Positions 10,179 to 22,258 are shown, numbered from the stretch's first letter. The stretch: 64,000 nt of DNA from Serinus canaria (GCF_022539315.1 NC_066342.1:10971402-11035401); one strand, 5' to 3'. Numbers and translations: made by a program. The notes: a model not told the origin generated them from the sequence alone.

Positions 10179-11536
10179 CTGGACTTCCTGTATCAATGCA
10201 CACACAAATTGAAGGCTAACACTCTTCCATTGTTCAAGAAGAAAATTCAGTTTCCCTTGTGAGAGAGTGGACTGTTAATGGTTAATGGCTCAAACAATCA
10301 GCAGGATTCTTTGCTGATGATGAGCACAGTAACCAATTAGTTGCGGAGGGCGTGCACACCTACCACCTCAGTTTACAAGGAATGAGATAAGGGAAGAGGC
10401 TGATAAGAGGCAAATCCAGCCAGGTAGAACAGTGCTTTTTATCATGCCATTGTCCTTATACAAGTGGCTCAGGTGTGAAAATTCCCTTCCAGACAAGCAC
10501 TGGGACATTCACACAGAACATTCACACAGAACATTCAAAAGTAGGCCTGAAGGTATTAATCTCTTCTGAAGGCCCAAAACTGACTCAATTATGCTTACCT
10601 AAGAGGCAGCTGTAATGTCTTAGAAGGTGTCATAAACCATCAAAGACTCCCAAAGTTTCCAGTGATCCACAGCATTACAACATTAAGTGTGAAACTCCCC
10701 GCTGAGCCTCAGCATATATTATCCCTAGCGGACTCTGTGATTCTTGGGCTTTCCCCATCCCTGATGGATTGAGACGGCAACCATCACTTCAAAAAATGGA
10801 CATTGCAACTGCAACAAACAGATCTCATCACTGGACTTGGGTGGTGATTTTATAACCTTTTACTCTTATCCTTTCTTTCTCTTTTTTTTCCTTAATACAT
10901 TTCCGCACGTTTTATGCTTTTATATTGCTATATTACACTAGATAACCAAATGACTACAGACCTGCTTCCCAATGCACCCAAATTGTTCTAAAATAAACCC
11001 TACATATATATATATATATTTACAAACACCAAGCATTCAGTGTCATTTCACTCTAATCCACCCCAAGGGATCTATTAGCAAGAACACGCGTCATAATGCC
11101 TCCAAGTAGACTGAATCCAAGAGAAAAGAGAGGGTGTGAAAAGATGGCTGAGGGTAAAATTAGAGGAATCTGAGAAGTTAAATTCACATCCTAACAGAAG
11201 TTATAATGGTACAGAAATTATAAGGTAAAATGCAGCTGCTACTCCCTGGATGGAATGTGGTTGGCATGCTGAAAACCTATTCCATGATGATTCCCCACAC
11301 CCACAATCTGCAGCCATAGCACCTGCTAAAGGGGATGGAATGGAAGGTGGAGCAGAGTGGAGACACCGTGGCCAGTCTCTGTAGAAATCCTTGCAGGGAG
11401 CGGAACTCAATGGTACTTTGCAGCTGATGAACCCCATAGCACCTGTCACCCAAGGGAGAGATATGTTGTGCTGCTGAGCCAACAACTGTGGTGAAATCAT
11501 TCTTCTTGGATGAACTTGGTTCCTTATAGCCTAATT
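10179..11536. other. Non-coding stretch, probable old LTR
   Basis: There is no supported gene. AATAAA near 10,992 followed by a (TA)n run at about 11,006-11,020, and an upstream stretch of LTR-like texture, suggest an old LTR between about 10,260 and 11,080, without firm borders. The rest is unclassified. Confidence 0.3.
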
Positions 11537-12009
11537 ATGATATTAACACACACCTCCATTCTAAAGTTACCTCCCTCCAAGGTACAACCACTCCCCACTG
11601 GGCATGCACTCTAGATTTTATTGACTATATCTTTAAGACCAAAGTGAGACAATTTTACACCAATCAGTAACAAAGGTATACATGACTAGAGTCACTCAAG
11701 TCTACCTAAACATAACGAAATAGTATAAAAGTAAGTCGAGAATGGGGGAAAAGTTAGGGAAGACTCCATCATAACTACTGGGATCAGTCGATGAGCTGAA
11801 CCTGTCTTCTCCTCCATAGGGACACTTACTGGTTAAGAACCATATGCTATATGCACTGAATATTTTATTGAGGATTAGACCTTGTCTCTGTATTGCTTTG
11901 AATACATTTTTGCAGTCAGATACTATAACCAACACTCCTCAAATCTTAACCTGTCACAATTTTATATTAATAAAGTGTTATTCCATAAACTGTTAGTGAG
12001 TCCTTCACA
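11537..12009 (+). mobile_element. Probable solo LTR
   Basis: A TATA box (GTATAAAAGT, about 11,723) is followed some 250 bp later by TTAATAAAG (about 11,968) and a TTCACA end at about 12,009. This is the signal order of an LTR. Borders and family are uncertain. Confidence 0.45.
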
Positions 12010-12351
12010 GGCATTAACAGTTGCCAGCAGCAGGTAACATACTCAAATAAAGTGGAAAACCTGCTGAGGAGTCTCCCTTATGATGTTAGTGTGTGTCCTT
12101 GAATAAGTCATTTAATCCAGCAGGACTGTTCAGTGAAGGATTCTCCTAACGGGACCCTGACAGACTGGTCCAGCACAAGGGTCTTGTCTTTCCAGGGGTG
12201 CTGACAGATAAATCAAACACTAAGGGTCAAGGAAATCTCCCCTTTTCATGTGACACAGGGTTCTGAACTGAATTTTGCTTTGGTGAAGAAGGAAAAAATA
12301 AAAAAAAAAAAAGAAAAAAATAAAGAAGGTGTGAATGACTACTTCCACATA
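12010..12351. other. Short unclassified stretch with A-rich run
   Basis: No gene or repeat family is recognised. A long adenine-rich run sits at 12,291-12,325, just before the CR1 3' end. Confidence 0.4.
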
Positions 12352-12567
12352 GAATCATAGAATATTCTGAGTTAGAAAGGACCCACAAGAATCACTGAGT
12401 CCCACTCCTGGCCCTGGACAGGACAACCCCAAGAATCCCATCATGTGCCTGAGAGTGCTGTCCAAATGTTTCTTGAACTCTGCCAGGCTTGGTGCTGTGA
12501 CTACTGCCCTGAGAAGCCTGTTCCAGTGCCCAGCCTCTGGGTGAAGAATCTTTTTCTAATATCCAAC
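12352..12567 (-). mobile_element. CR1 LINE piece 1 (3' terminal part)
   Basis: The piece begins with AGAATCATAGAATATTCTGAG, the reverse complement of the avian CR1 3' end with its ATTCTATG-type tail. It then gives the 3' UTR region and stops at TATCCAAC, where the ERVL LTR at 12,568 is inserted. The CR1 sequence continues at 14,090 with CCAACCTAACCC. Confidence 0.85.
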
Positions 12568-14089
12568 TGTGCTGGTTTTGCATCACGGAAGTGATGTTCT
12601 AAGAGAAGCTGCTAGCAGTTACCTCCGTGTCTGGCAAAAAAACCCAATCAGTAATTAGCTTTAAGAATTGACAATCTGTTAAACTACTGAGAAAGCTGAT
12701 ACGCTTCTGTGAACACCCATGGTAAAAACAAAAATCCTGGGAATTTTCTCTTTTCCAGCCTGAGATCAGGTAATATGGCTGGCCTGGCCCCCCTGTCTCA
12801 GGCGGCTGGGCACCCCCTGCCATGGGGCCAGGCCCTGTCCCGGGGAGCCTGCTGGGCCCCATCGGCTGCTGAGCAGGGGGAGGGGAGGCCGCAGGGCCGT
12901 GGCCTGGCCAGGCCGCACTGGCTCAGCCAAGATTCTACCACCATTGAGATTCACCCACAACCACTGGGCAGGGAGGAGGAGAAGCCATCGGCCCCCAGCC
13001 ATGCTGCTGCTGTGTTCTAGTCTGGCTGCTGAGATTCTGGCCCTCCCCCAGCACAGCTGATCCTAACACAGCCCTAGCACAGCCGCTGCAGAAACCTCTA
13101 TGGTAAAACAGCTCTGGCTGCAAGCTACTGAGCTGGCCAGAGTCACGTGACCATCTGCAGGCCTGGGCGAGATATTAACTCTTTTAGTGCTTTAATCCTC
13201 CCTCAGGTGAGAGAAAAGGACAAAGTGCAGGCACGTAAGAAAACAAAATAAAACCACCCAAGTCAATAAAGAAGTCAGGTCCCAGATGGGAGGGATGAGG
13301 AGACGCCTTTAGTTTCAGGCTAAAAATCCTCTTATAAAGCTATAGAAAAAGATATAATTGAAACATAAGACTCTTTTTTTCCTATAACACATTAAAAAGT
13401 ATAGGGAGAGTACTCATTTAAATTGTATCTAGCAAAGGCCTCCATGCTAAAGTAAACAAATCTTAAAGTAGCTGTGATCCCATGAGAAGTTTGAACAGAG
13501 AAAGAGAGAAGAGTGATGAAGACCCTGTGCCCTCAGGGAGAGAAGATGATCTCTGTTCCCAGAGATGAAGATGATTTCAAAGACAGATAACGAGAACCTT
13601 TACTCTTAAACAGCTCATCTTTAAACTAGTACCCCATAAGTTAACATAGCCCATAAATACAACTGTAAGAAAAGCTATAAAAATAAGGACTTCACAACTA
13701 CAGATTTTCCAGGCAGTTGCTATTCGTGGAAATTAAAAGCCGCAAAAGAAACTATTTTCTTGTGAAGAAGTCTCCATAAATCTACTAGAAGGACTCCCCT
13801 CCCTAAGTGAACTGCAGATAGACTATTCTAAAAGTAATAAACTGACTAAATTATTTCTGTACCTTGTTAGTAAGAAAGAAAAGGTTTTAGGGGGGAGGGA
13901 AAGTGTTTGAAAAGTTTTATTCTGATTCTCATTAAACTTCCTTTTAGTTACTATTAATGAAGCTTTTTTTATATCCTTTCAAAGTTTTGAGCCTGCTTTG
14001 CCTTCCTCCTAATCCTATCTCACAGCAGGAAATGAGTAAGTCTATTCTAGTAAGTACACTGGAGTTTGGCCAGCTCTAAACCCACCACA
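12568..14089 (+). mobile_element. ERVL-type solo LTR inside CR1
   Basis: A 1,522-bp LTR runs from TGTGCTGGTTTTGC to AACCCACCACA, flanked by the exact 5-bp duplication CCAAC (12,563-12,567 and 14,090-14,094). Five-base duplications are typical of ERVL. Its 3' part (GCCTGCTTTGCCTTCCTCC, CTCACAGCAGG) matches that LTR family and recurs at 36,830. Confidence 0.9.
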
Positions 14090-15089
14090 CCAACCTAACC
14101 CTCCCCTGACACAGCCTCATGCCATTCCCTCAGGTCCTGTCACTAGTCACCACAGAGATCAGTGTCTGCCCCTCCTCTCCCCCTCACGAGGAAGTTGTAG
14201 ACCGCCATGAGGTCTCCCCTCAGTCTGCTCTTCTCTAGGCTGAACAAGCCAAGCAACCTCAGGCACTCCTCGTATGACTTCCCCTCTTGACCCTTCACCA
14301 TCTTTGTAGCCCTCCTTTGGATTCTCTCTAATAGTTTTACATCCTTCTTATATTGTGGCATCCAAAACTGCGCACAGGACTCGATGTGAGGCTGCACCAG
14401 CACAGAATAGAGCAGGACAATCACCTCCCTTGACCAACTGGAAATGCTGTGCCTGATGCACCCCAGGTCACAGTTGTCCCTCCTGACTGCCAGGGCACAC
14501 TGCTGACTCATATTCAACTTGCCATCAACCAGGATGCCCAGGTCCTGGTCTCTTATGAGCAGACACTGCAGAAGCTAGGCCTGTTTGGTCTAGAGAAGAG
14601 AAGAGAAGACTGAGAGGGGATGTCATCAGTACATGCAAATATCTCAAAGGTAGGTGTCAAGTGGATGGTGCTAGACTAATTTCAGTGGTGCTCAGTGACA
14701 GGTTAAGGAGCAATGGACATAAACTAAAACATAAGATGTTCCACCTCAACATGAGGAAGAACCTCTTTCCATTGAGGGTGGCAGAGCATTGGAACAGGCT
14801 GCCCAGGGAAGGTGTGGAGTCTCCTTCTCTGGAGACATTCCAAACCCATCTGTATGCATTCCTCTGTAACCTGTTCTAGGTGACCCTGCTTGGTAGGGGA
14901 ATTGAACTAGATAATCTCAAAAAGGTCCCTTCCAACCCTAACTGTTCTTTGATTCTGATTGTGTCTCTTTCTGCAGCTGTGCTTTCTAGCCTCTCATTCC
15001 CCAGTCTGTTCATACATCCAGGGTTGACCCGTCCCAGGTGCAGAAACTGGCACTTGTCTTTGCTAAGCTCCATATGGTTGGTGATTGCC
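14090..15089 (-). mobile_element. CR1 LINE piece 2, with a nested plus-strand CR1
   Basis: This is the C-terminal part of CR1 ORF2: minus-strand frames include CALAVRRDNCDLGCIRHSIS and AQFWMPQYKKDVKLLERIQR, the typical C-terminal region of CR1 RT proteins. At 14,556-14,960 a short plus-strand CR1 3' end is inserted, after which the minus-strand CR1 continues to 15,089 (GTTGGTGATTGCC). The reading frame has decayed. Confidence 0.85.
14556..14960 (+). mobile_element. CR1 3' fragment nested in opposite-strand CR1
   Basis: Plus-strand CR1 3' sequence (FHLNMRKNLFPLRVAEHWNR; GATAATCTCAAAAAGGTCCC) ends with GATTCTGATTG, close to the CR1 tail repeat. Flanking TCTCT-type repeats suggest a short target duplication. 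It is severely 5'-truncated, as is normal for CR1. Confidence 0.8.
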
Positions 15090-15430
15090 TGTGGATGTGA
15101 CAGCCTGGTCAGAGAGTGAGAAACCTAGAAGAGTTTTCCCAGAATCGGCCTGGGAGATTTTAGGGAGTTGAAGATAAACAACGATAGCTTATTATTATAA
15201 ACAACCTGCAGGTGTTGTTTTTCCTACTGTCCATTTTCTTGTTATTCTCAAAGATTGTTTATAAAAGGGCGTCTTGTTATTTAGCCAATCAGGTGAAATG
15301 TATTAACTAAATGACCAGTCAGGTCTACCTGGATCAGAACAATGTATAAAAGAGCAATCTAAATTAAAGACGTGCTTTATGCCAATCAGCCTTCTGGTGA
15401 GTCTTTGTCATTTCTTACTAAACAGTGACA
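15090..15430 (+). mobile_element. ERVK-type solo LTR inside CR1
   Basis: A 341-bp LTR runs from TGTGGATGTGACAG to AAACAGTGACA, with the exact 6-bp duplication ATTGCC (15,084-15,089 and 15,431-15,436). A TATA box GTATAAAAG occurs near 15,343. CR1 resumes immediately (ATTGCCCAGCCCTCTGATC). Confidence 0.9.
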
Positions 15431-15539
15431 ATTGCCCAGCCCTCTGATCTGTCCACAACTCTCTACAGGGCCTCTCTGCCTCTGAGGGAGTCAGCAATTC
15501 CTTCCAGTTTAGTACCCTTGGCAAACTTACTTAGTATCC
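15431..15539 (-). mobile_element. CR1 LINE piece 3
   Basis: CR1 ORF2 sequence between the ERVK LTR and ERV-B, ending in the ERV-B target site ATCC (15,536-15,539). CR1 continues beyond ERV-B at 24,888 with ATCCCTTTGAG. Confidence 0.85.
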
Positions 15540-16004
15540 TGAGACAGAGTAGAAATTTTCCAGAGTAGAAATCCATTTAAATTTAAGTGAAATGTACATC
15601 TCTGAGTAAAGTCTGTAGTTCAAAAACATAGCTGTTTAGTCTGACTGCCTGTTCTCGTAAAATCCTAAGCTCAAAGAAACTACTTCAGCCGAAAGACAGA
15701 GATGAGGGGGAGAAAGACAGAAAAACTGCTGTGAGAGCAAGTCAACCTGACCTAAGAATTCTTTCTGATAAAGAAGAATTAGCAGCAAATGTCACACAAA
15801 ATTTTTTTAAATGAATATGTATGAACCTATTGTGAAATTGCATGCATATGTATTTGAGAGGGAGATAAAAAAACGATCTGGAGTTCTTAGAAGTACGCAT
15901 GTCTTTTAAAGAAAGTAATCTCCACATGTGTCCAGTGCTGTAATAAACATACCAGCTTTACAACTTTCACAAAGTTGTGGAGTTTTGTTTGCCTCCGCAA
16001 AACA
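15540..16004 (+). mobile_element. ERV-B 5' LTR
   Basis: Starts TGAGACAGAG, ends CCGCAAAACA, poly(A) signal AATAAA near 15,942. Pairs with the LTR at 24,425-24,887. Confidence 0.93.
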
Positions 16005-16007
16005 TTT

Positions 16008-16025
16008 TGGTGAAGCCAGGCAGGA
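16008..16025 (+). promoter_or_regulatory. ERV-B primer-binding site
   Basis: TGGTGAAGCCAGGCAGGA lies 3 bases after the 5' LTR and starts with TGG, complementary to a tRNA CCA end. I do not assign the tRNA. It differs from the site of the related ERV-C. Confidence 0.65.
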
Positions 16026-16347
16026 CAGACCGTCTCTGTCCTTGCAGGGGCAGAGGAGAAGATGGACCTCCGAGGCACGCCCTGGGATTTTTTCCTGGAG
16101 GAGCTCCGCTTGTCTTGGCTTGCCTCCTGCGGAAACAGACAAGGACCTGCTGGTGTGCGGAGGATACGGTATGTACTGAGGGGCCCCTGGGGGAAAAGAG
16201 AGCTAAGATGGCTGAATAAGTCACTTAGAGACATCTGAGTGCTCAGCCTCATTCCTGTGCCTGCAGGCAGACCAGTCAATAGAGTGACTAGGAGACCTGT
16301 TCGATAGAGCGGCCGCTAGCGACTCTGGGGGTGAGTCAAGTGAACTC

Positions 16348-16350
<3 letters not shown>

Positions 16351-16386
<36 letters not shown>
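16351..16386 (+). repeat. (TG)n microsatellite in ERV-B leader
   Basis: An 18-unit TG run between the primer-binding site and gag, just after a possible splice donor (GGGGGTGAGTC near 16,328). Confidence 0.95.
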
Positions 16387-16387
<1 letters not shown>

Positions 16388-16549
16388 TGTCCGGACACTG
16401 TATCATTGTATAGTTAATGCATTGTGTGGTTACTGTTAATGTGTTTGTAATTGTGCGAGTGAAAGGTGTACAAAAGAGAGCGAGCGACTGAGTATACCTA
16501 CAGTGCGAGGGAGTTTCCACCCACGACTAAAGGGGCTGAGTGAGGCCTG

Positions 16550-18780
16550 AGGCCCTGGCCAGGGCAAGCTGTGGGGGCAGGGAGCGCCCGCCAGAGAAGT
16601 GGAGGAAGTGGAGAAGCATGGGTGAGGACATTCACTGTGTAAAGGTGGTGATTAAAGGTGGTGATTTGTGTAGATTGTGCACACTTTTACTGTGGCTAGA
16701 TGAACTCAAAGGGTTCCTCTGCCCCAGTGGTTTGGACTCAACCCCTGGGAGTTTGTGAATCCTGTGAATTATTAGATAGACAGAGGAGACAAACGAGTTC
16801 ATTTAGAGAGGCTTTATCAGACTTCAGCTGGTACTATAGTAAGTCTGGACTGGGAACAACCTGCCGTAGACGATTTAGAGTTCCCTGTGATAAATGGAAT
16901 AGCCTGCCTCTGCGGGCAATTCCTAAGAGCCTTTGGTGCATCGAGAGGCTAGCACCCTGCATGGGTACTATTGTGGTGCGGAGTTTGTGAGAGACGCTGG
17001 TACTGCTGTTCTAACAAGCATCAGAGCATATGCCCCAAGTGTAAATTGAAGTTTCCTGATCAAGCTGATTCAGAACCTAAGATCTTAAAGCTTGTGTGTG
17101 GGAGATCACATCTGATACCTGCCACCTGGGGTTTTGTGTGGGATGAAAACTGGGAAACGACTGTGAAGCTCTGTGAAGAGAGGTTTGGGTAGAAGCGAGA
17201 TAGGGCAAGGAGAAGGAGATGATGAGAACTAACCAGAGCAAAGAAGTTCCTCATGCTAGCCCCTTGGGGTGCATCTTGGCCCACTGGAAGGAAGTCACCA
17301 GTAGGGGGGGCTCTGAGAATAAAAAAAGATCTAATCCAATATTGCACGCACTGGTGGCCATTATACAGGTTAGAAGACGGAGCGAAGTGGCCACCCACTG
17401 GAACTTTAGATTATAATACTTTATTTTAGTTAATGTTGTTTTTAAGAAGGGAAGGTAAATGGGATGAGGTTTTGTATGCTGATATGATTTTTGTTTTAAG
17501 AAATCACCAAGAATGGCAAAGAGACTGCAGGTTCAGAGCTACCTCTGACCCACTGGTGTTGGCCCTTGAAAAGGAAAACAAGGCAAAGAGGGGACAAATC
17601 AAACATTGTTGTTCAGCATGCAGTATAAGACAACGGTGTATGAGATCAGACAAAGTTTATCATTCTGAGGGGCAAGAATGAGATACATTTGATTTGATAA
17701 AAGCTCCTCCTAGGATAAGGGAGGTTGAAGATGAAGATGAAGAGGAAGAGGACTTCCCCAAAAAGGAGGAGGACTCAGGCTAGGAAGGCACATCCACTAG
17801 AACCGACCCCCCTCCTGACAGTCCAGTTGCATCTAGAACTAGGAGGCAAGCAGTGTTACAGGCCCCTCTGCAAGAGGCAGTGGGACCAGAAGGAGGGAGA
17901 CTAATGATTAAAGTTCTATTTAGCACTCTTGATTTAGAGGCATGAGGAAAGATTGCTAAGAATTATTGTATCAATCCGATACTTACTGCCAAACATCTAC
18001 GATATGTTATCAAGCAACACAATCCAGATTAGGCTGACATCCAGTTACTACTCGATGCTTTCACTGAAACAGAAAAACAGCTGATCTTAAAGACATCAGG
18101 GACTTTAGCAGAAGATTACTGCAAGAGCAAGCAGTTAGATGTAAAACAATATTTCCCCCTCCAAGACCCAGAATGGCATCCTAATGTATCAGCAGAAGTA
18201 AAAAAATTAGCAGATTATCAAGAGTAGATAGCAACAGGAGTGGAAAGAGCTATTCCAAAAACCATTAATTGGTCTGCTTTATATTCCCTTAAGCAGGGGC
18301 CTTCTGAGACTCCGTCCGAGTTTCTAGAGTGCTTAAGGGATGCTATGCATCGTCATACATCATTGGATCCGGGGTCTGAGATAGGGATGAATCAGCTAGT
18401 TAATTAATTTTTGTGGCAGTCTGCTGGAATTATTAAGCGTAAACTTCAGAAAATCTGGGGGCCGGAAGGGAGAAATTTCGAAGTCTTGCTAGAAGAGGCA
18501 TGGAGGGTATTTAGTAACCGAGAAGAAGGATATAAACAAAGAATGAAAAGGTTAGTAGCAGTAGTACAGGAGGAAAAGCAAAGAAAATGCAACCAGGGAC
18601 CACCCAGACAAGGACCACCTCAGCTGGGCAGGAACCAGTGTGCAATCTGCAAAAAAACTGGTCACTAAAAAGATCAATTCCCAGAACGGAGACGAAGTGA
18701 CCACCAAGTGGCTGCACACATACAAAACCAGTGAAGAGGAACAGGGGATTCTACCCCAGCAGATCCACTGGTTATAACAA
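16550..18780 (+). pseudogene. gag: ERV-B gag (multiply stopped)
   Basis: Gag-like segments are recognisable but interrupted. A cysteine-bearing segment near 17,600 (KHCCSACSI) recurs in ERV-C. A capsid part holds a major-homology-like segment at about 18,296-18,345 (QGPSETPSEFLECLRDAM). A zinc knuckle CAICKKTGH lies near 18,640 but runs into a stop at 18,666. Stops at 17,943, 18,030, 18,225 and 18,666 fall where tryptophan is expected from context or from ERV-C. A highly acidic stretch (about 17,728-17,775) precedes capsid. Confidence 0.75.
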
Positions 18781-19115
18781 TGAGGCTGGGGGAAGAAGGG
18801 AAAAAAGTAGAATATTTACTTCATACAAGAACTACATATTCAGTATTAAATAAATCTTTAGTACCTGTAGAAAATGATTATGTTGTACTGCAGGGGGCAA
18901 CTGGCCAGTCTGAAAGGGCATATTTTTGCAAACCTTTGAAGTATAAATTGAGAAAACAATGAAGTATTCATAAGTATTTGTATATGCCCAATTTGCCAAA
19001 AGCACTTTTAGGGAGAGATTTATTGGAGCAGTTACAAGCAAATATTACATTCAGAAATGGAGAGGTTACTCTGGAGGTGAATGATCAAAAGTACATAGAA
19101 GTATTAAGTTTACCT
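18780..19115 (+). pseudogene. pro: ERV-B protease (active site lost)
   Basis: The segment LLHTRTTYSVLNKSLVPV occupies the active-site position, but the Asp-Ser/Thr-Gly triad is absent (His-Thr-Arg instead). The conserved tail ALLGRDLLEQLQANI is well kept near 19,000-19,050. A stop falls at 18,960. In relatives this enzyme cleaves Gag and Pol; this copy cannot. Confidence 0.7.
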
Positions 19116-19129
19116 TAACAGCTATTAAA

Positions 19130-20110
19130 ATTGAAGAAAAAATTGATTAAGAGATACTGAGTCAAGTATTTCCTGAGGTATGGGCCTCTGATGTACCAAG
19201 GAGGGAGAAAAATGCCTCCCCCATAGTAATTAAGCTTAAAGAAAAGACACAACCAGTGAGAATTAAGCAGTACCCCTAAAAAAAAAGAAGACAGGAGGGA
19301 ATCAACCCAATAATTGATAATTTTCTGCAGTTAAAGTGTTGAAAAAATGCCGATCTGATTTCAATACTCCCATTTTACCCATTCTGTAATCTAATGGGTC
19401 ATACCAGATAGTACAAGATTTAAAAGCTGTCAATAAAGTAACAGAAGATTTGTATCCTGTAGTAGCATATCCATATACTTTATTAACTTTTCTAATACCT
19501 GAGCTAACCTGGTTTACTGTTTTAGACCTAAAAGATGCCTTCTTTTGCCTTCCTATCCGTGAAGCCAGCCAGAAAATTTTTGCATTCGAATAAGAAAGCC
19601 CTAAAAGTGAGCACAAAACTCAGCTCACATGGTCCGTGCTTCCTCAAAGCTTCAAAATTCCCCCACTCTGTTTGGGGAACAACTTGAAAAATATCTGGAG
19701 TCCTGGGAAGCTCCACAAGAAGAAAGAAGGCTGTTACAGTACATAGATGATCATCTAGTAGCCACTCAGACGAGAAAAGCATGTGTAGCCTGGACGGTAA
19801 GCTTTCTGAATTTTATAAGACTCCAAAGATACAAAGTATCAAAGAAAAGGGCATTGGTAGTGAAACAGAAAGTAATCTACCTAGAGTATGAGGTGAGTGC
19901 AGGGCAAAAGACATTAGAGCAGGCTTGCAAAGAAGCCATATGCCAAACCCCGAAACCCCAGACAATAAAAGAACTCCAAACCTTCTTAAGCATGGCAGGG
20001 TGGTGCCAGCTGTAGGTTTATAATTATAGACTGCTCGTCAGACCCCTCTATGCTCTTATTGCCAATAGAAACAGAGATCTCCAGTAGACAAAAGAAGCCA
20101 CACAAGCCTT
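19130..20110 (+). pseudogene. pol: ERV-B reverse transcriptase
   Basis: The first catalytic motif is in VLDLKDAFFCLPIREASQK (about 19,523), and the catalytic box reads YIDD at 19,740-19,751 (STYIDDHLVATQTRK). Thumb motifs follow (TIKELQTFLSMAGWCQL). Stops occur at 19,591, 20,013 and 20,085 at expected tryptophans, with frame breaks between. The sequence type is gammaretrovirus-like (YxDD, Phe-Leu-Ser-Met-Ala-Gly). Confidence 0.85.
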
Positions 20111-21080
20111 TCACCATCTAGAGTGCCCTCATGTCAGCTCCAGCTTTGAGACTTCCAGATGTAAGTAAACCATTCTTTCTATTTTCCCATGAAAGACAGG
20201 GAATTGCCCTGAGAATATTAGCTCAAGACTTAAGTCCATACCAGAAGGCAGTTGCTTACTTCTCCAAGCAACTAGATGCAACAGCCTACAAGATGGCCAG
20301 GTTGCCTCAGAGCTGTAGCAGCAGTCGTGCTGAATATTCAAGAAGCACGCAAGTTTACCCTGGGACAAAAAATGACTGTGCTAGTGTCCCACACAGTGTC
20401 TGCAGTACTAGAAGTAAAGGGTAGCCACTGGCTTTCACCACAGAGGTTCCTGAAATACCCAGCCATCATAATAGAGCAAGATGATGTAGAGATAGTAGTG
20501 ACTAATATTGTCAACCCAGCTTCTTTTCTCAGTAGAAATCAAGGAGAAGCAGTATACCACAATTGCCTGGAGACCATTGAAGCTACCTACTCCAGCCACC
20601 CAGACTTAAAAGACACTCTTTTACACGATGCAGAGACCTAGTTCACTAACAAGAGTAGCTACGTTGCCAGTGGAAAGCGACATGCTGGATACGCAGTGGC
20701 CACCTGCAGAGAGGTAATAGAATCCGGACCCGTACCAACAGGCACCTCTGCACAGAAGGCTGAAATAATTGCACTGACCCGAGCCTTGGAAATGGCAAAA
20801 AGAAAGAAAATAAACATCTATACAGACTCAAGGTATGCATTCAGAGTCGTGCATGCACATGGAGCCATCTAGAAAGAGAGAAGACTGCTGACCTCACCGA
20901 GAAAGAACATCAAACATGCACAAGAGATAATCTGGCTGCTGGAAGCAGTTCAGCTGCCTGAAAAGGTAGCAATTATGCATATTAAGGCACACCAGAGAGT
21001 GAGCTGAGAATTAGAAGAAATGAGATGGCAGATAGAGAGGCAAAGGAAGCAGCGAAAAGTGAAGTAACTATTAAAAGATC
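20110..21080 (+). pseudogene. pol: ERV-B RT connection and RNase H
   Basis: PYQKAVAYFSKQLDATA and KMTVLVSHTVSAVLEVKG belong to the connection; RNase H runs from about 20,640. Its first catalytic position is changed: after a stop at 20,639 the sequence reads Phe-Thr-Asn-Lys, where the family has an Asp-Gly pair, both explainable by G-to-A changes. AEIIALTRALEMAK and INIYTDSRYAF keep the remaining acids. A further stop is at 20,870. Confidence 0.8.
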
Positions 21081-21148
21081 CCTAATTCCAGATAGACAAA
21101 TTTCCCTTTAAAGTAAGCCAGAATATAATAAGAAAGATAGAAAACTAA

Positions 21149-22258
21149 TTGAAGATCAAGAAGAGACGTATAACCAAGAAGAGTAAAGCTACCATTGAAG
21201 AGAAGCTAGTAATCTCTTCCCATTTATTGTGGTCACTAGTAAGAGAAGAACACCAGAAAGCACACTGGACAATAGATGCCCTATACACCTACTTGATTAA
21301 GAGAATTGTTGCTAAAAGTTTATATGCCGCTATTACTCAAGTGACCCAACAGTGTGATCTTTGCCTCCAGACTAACCCCAAAAATACCCCCAGGCCGAAA
21401 CTCAGTCAGACTGGGAGAGGCCATGAGCCTGGACAGCAGTGGCAAATTGACTTTTTAGAACTCCCAAGGAAAGGGGGGTATCAGTATTTATTACTATTGA
21501 CAGATACGTTTTCAAGGTAGCCAGAAGCATTCCCCACCAGAACTGTCAAAGCTCGAGAAGTGACCAGGGTATTATTACAAGAAATAATACCACGCTTCAG
21601 AGTTCCAGCCACAATATCCTCAGATAGAGAATCACATTTCATTTCCAAAATAGTGCAACACATTAGTAGCCACCTAAGCATAGACTGAAAACTTCACACT
21701 CCATACTTCCCCCAGTCAAGCGGCCAAGTAGAGAAAATGAATCATTTGATTAAGCAGCAGATTGTAAGACTGGGGCAAGAAGTTAATCTACCCTGGCCCC
21801 AAGCTCTTCCACTGGCACTATTGCGAATTTGAACTAAACCTCGAGCTAAAGAAAAGCTGAGTCCCTTTGAAATGCTTTATAGAAGACCATATAGAATACA
21901 AAAAAGAATGTCAACCCACATTGAAGAGGTAACGTTGGCCACCTACATGGTGGCTTTAAGCAAACAGCTCAGAGAAATTGAAAAACACGTAGCTAGAACT
22001 CAAAGCAGAGAGTTAGATGAGCCAGTACATAACATACAGCCTGGAGATTATGTATATGTTAAGTCTCTTACAGAAAAAATTCTAGAACCACAGTGGGAGG
22101 GACTGTTCCAGGTGCTTCTCACCACCTTCACTGCAATCAAGATCAAGGAGCAGAATGCCTAGATCCATCACTCTCAAGTGAAGAAGGCCCAAGAAGCCCC
22201 TTGGAGAGTGACACCAAGAGACAATGAACTGAGACTAAAACTTACTCAAGCAAAATGA
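21149..22258 (+). pseudogene. pol: ERV-B integrase
   Basis: A His-His-Cys-Cys zinc domain (EEHQKAHWTIDAL, CDLCLQTNP) leads to the core (WQIDFLELPRKGGYQYLLLL), then a stop at 21,518, the second catalytic Asp (ISSDRESHF) and the Glu region (SSGQVEKMNHLIKQQIVR). Stops at 21,686 and 21,840 interrupt. A C-terminal domain (QPGDYVYVKSLTEKILEPQW) follows to about 22,258. The type is gammaretrovirus-like; it is inactive. Confidence 0.85.

Noticed and set aside
16351..16386. Possible CRISPR-like or satellite array
   Set aside because: Plain dinucleotide microsatellite; no spaced direct repeats occur anywhere in this eukaryotic window.
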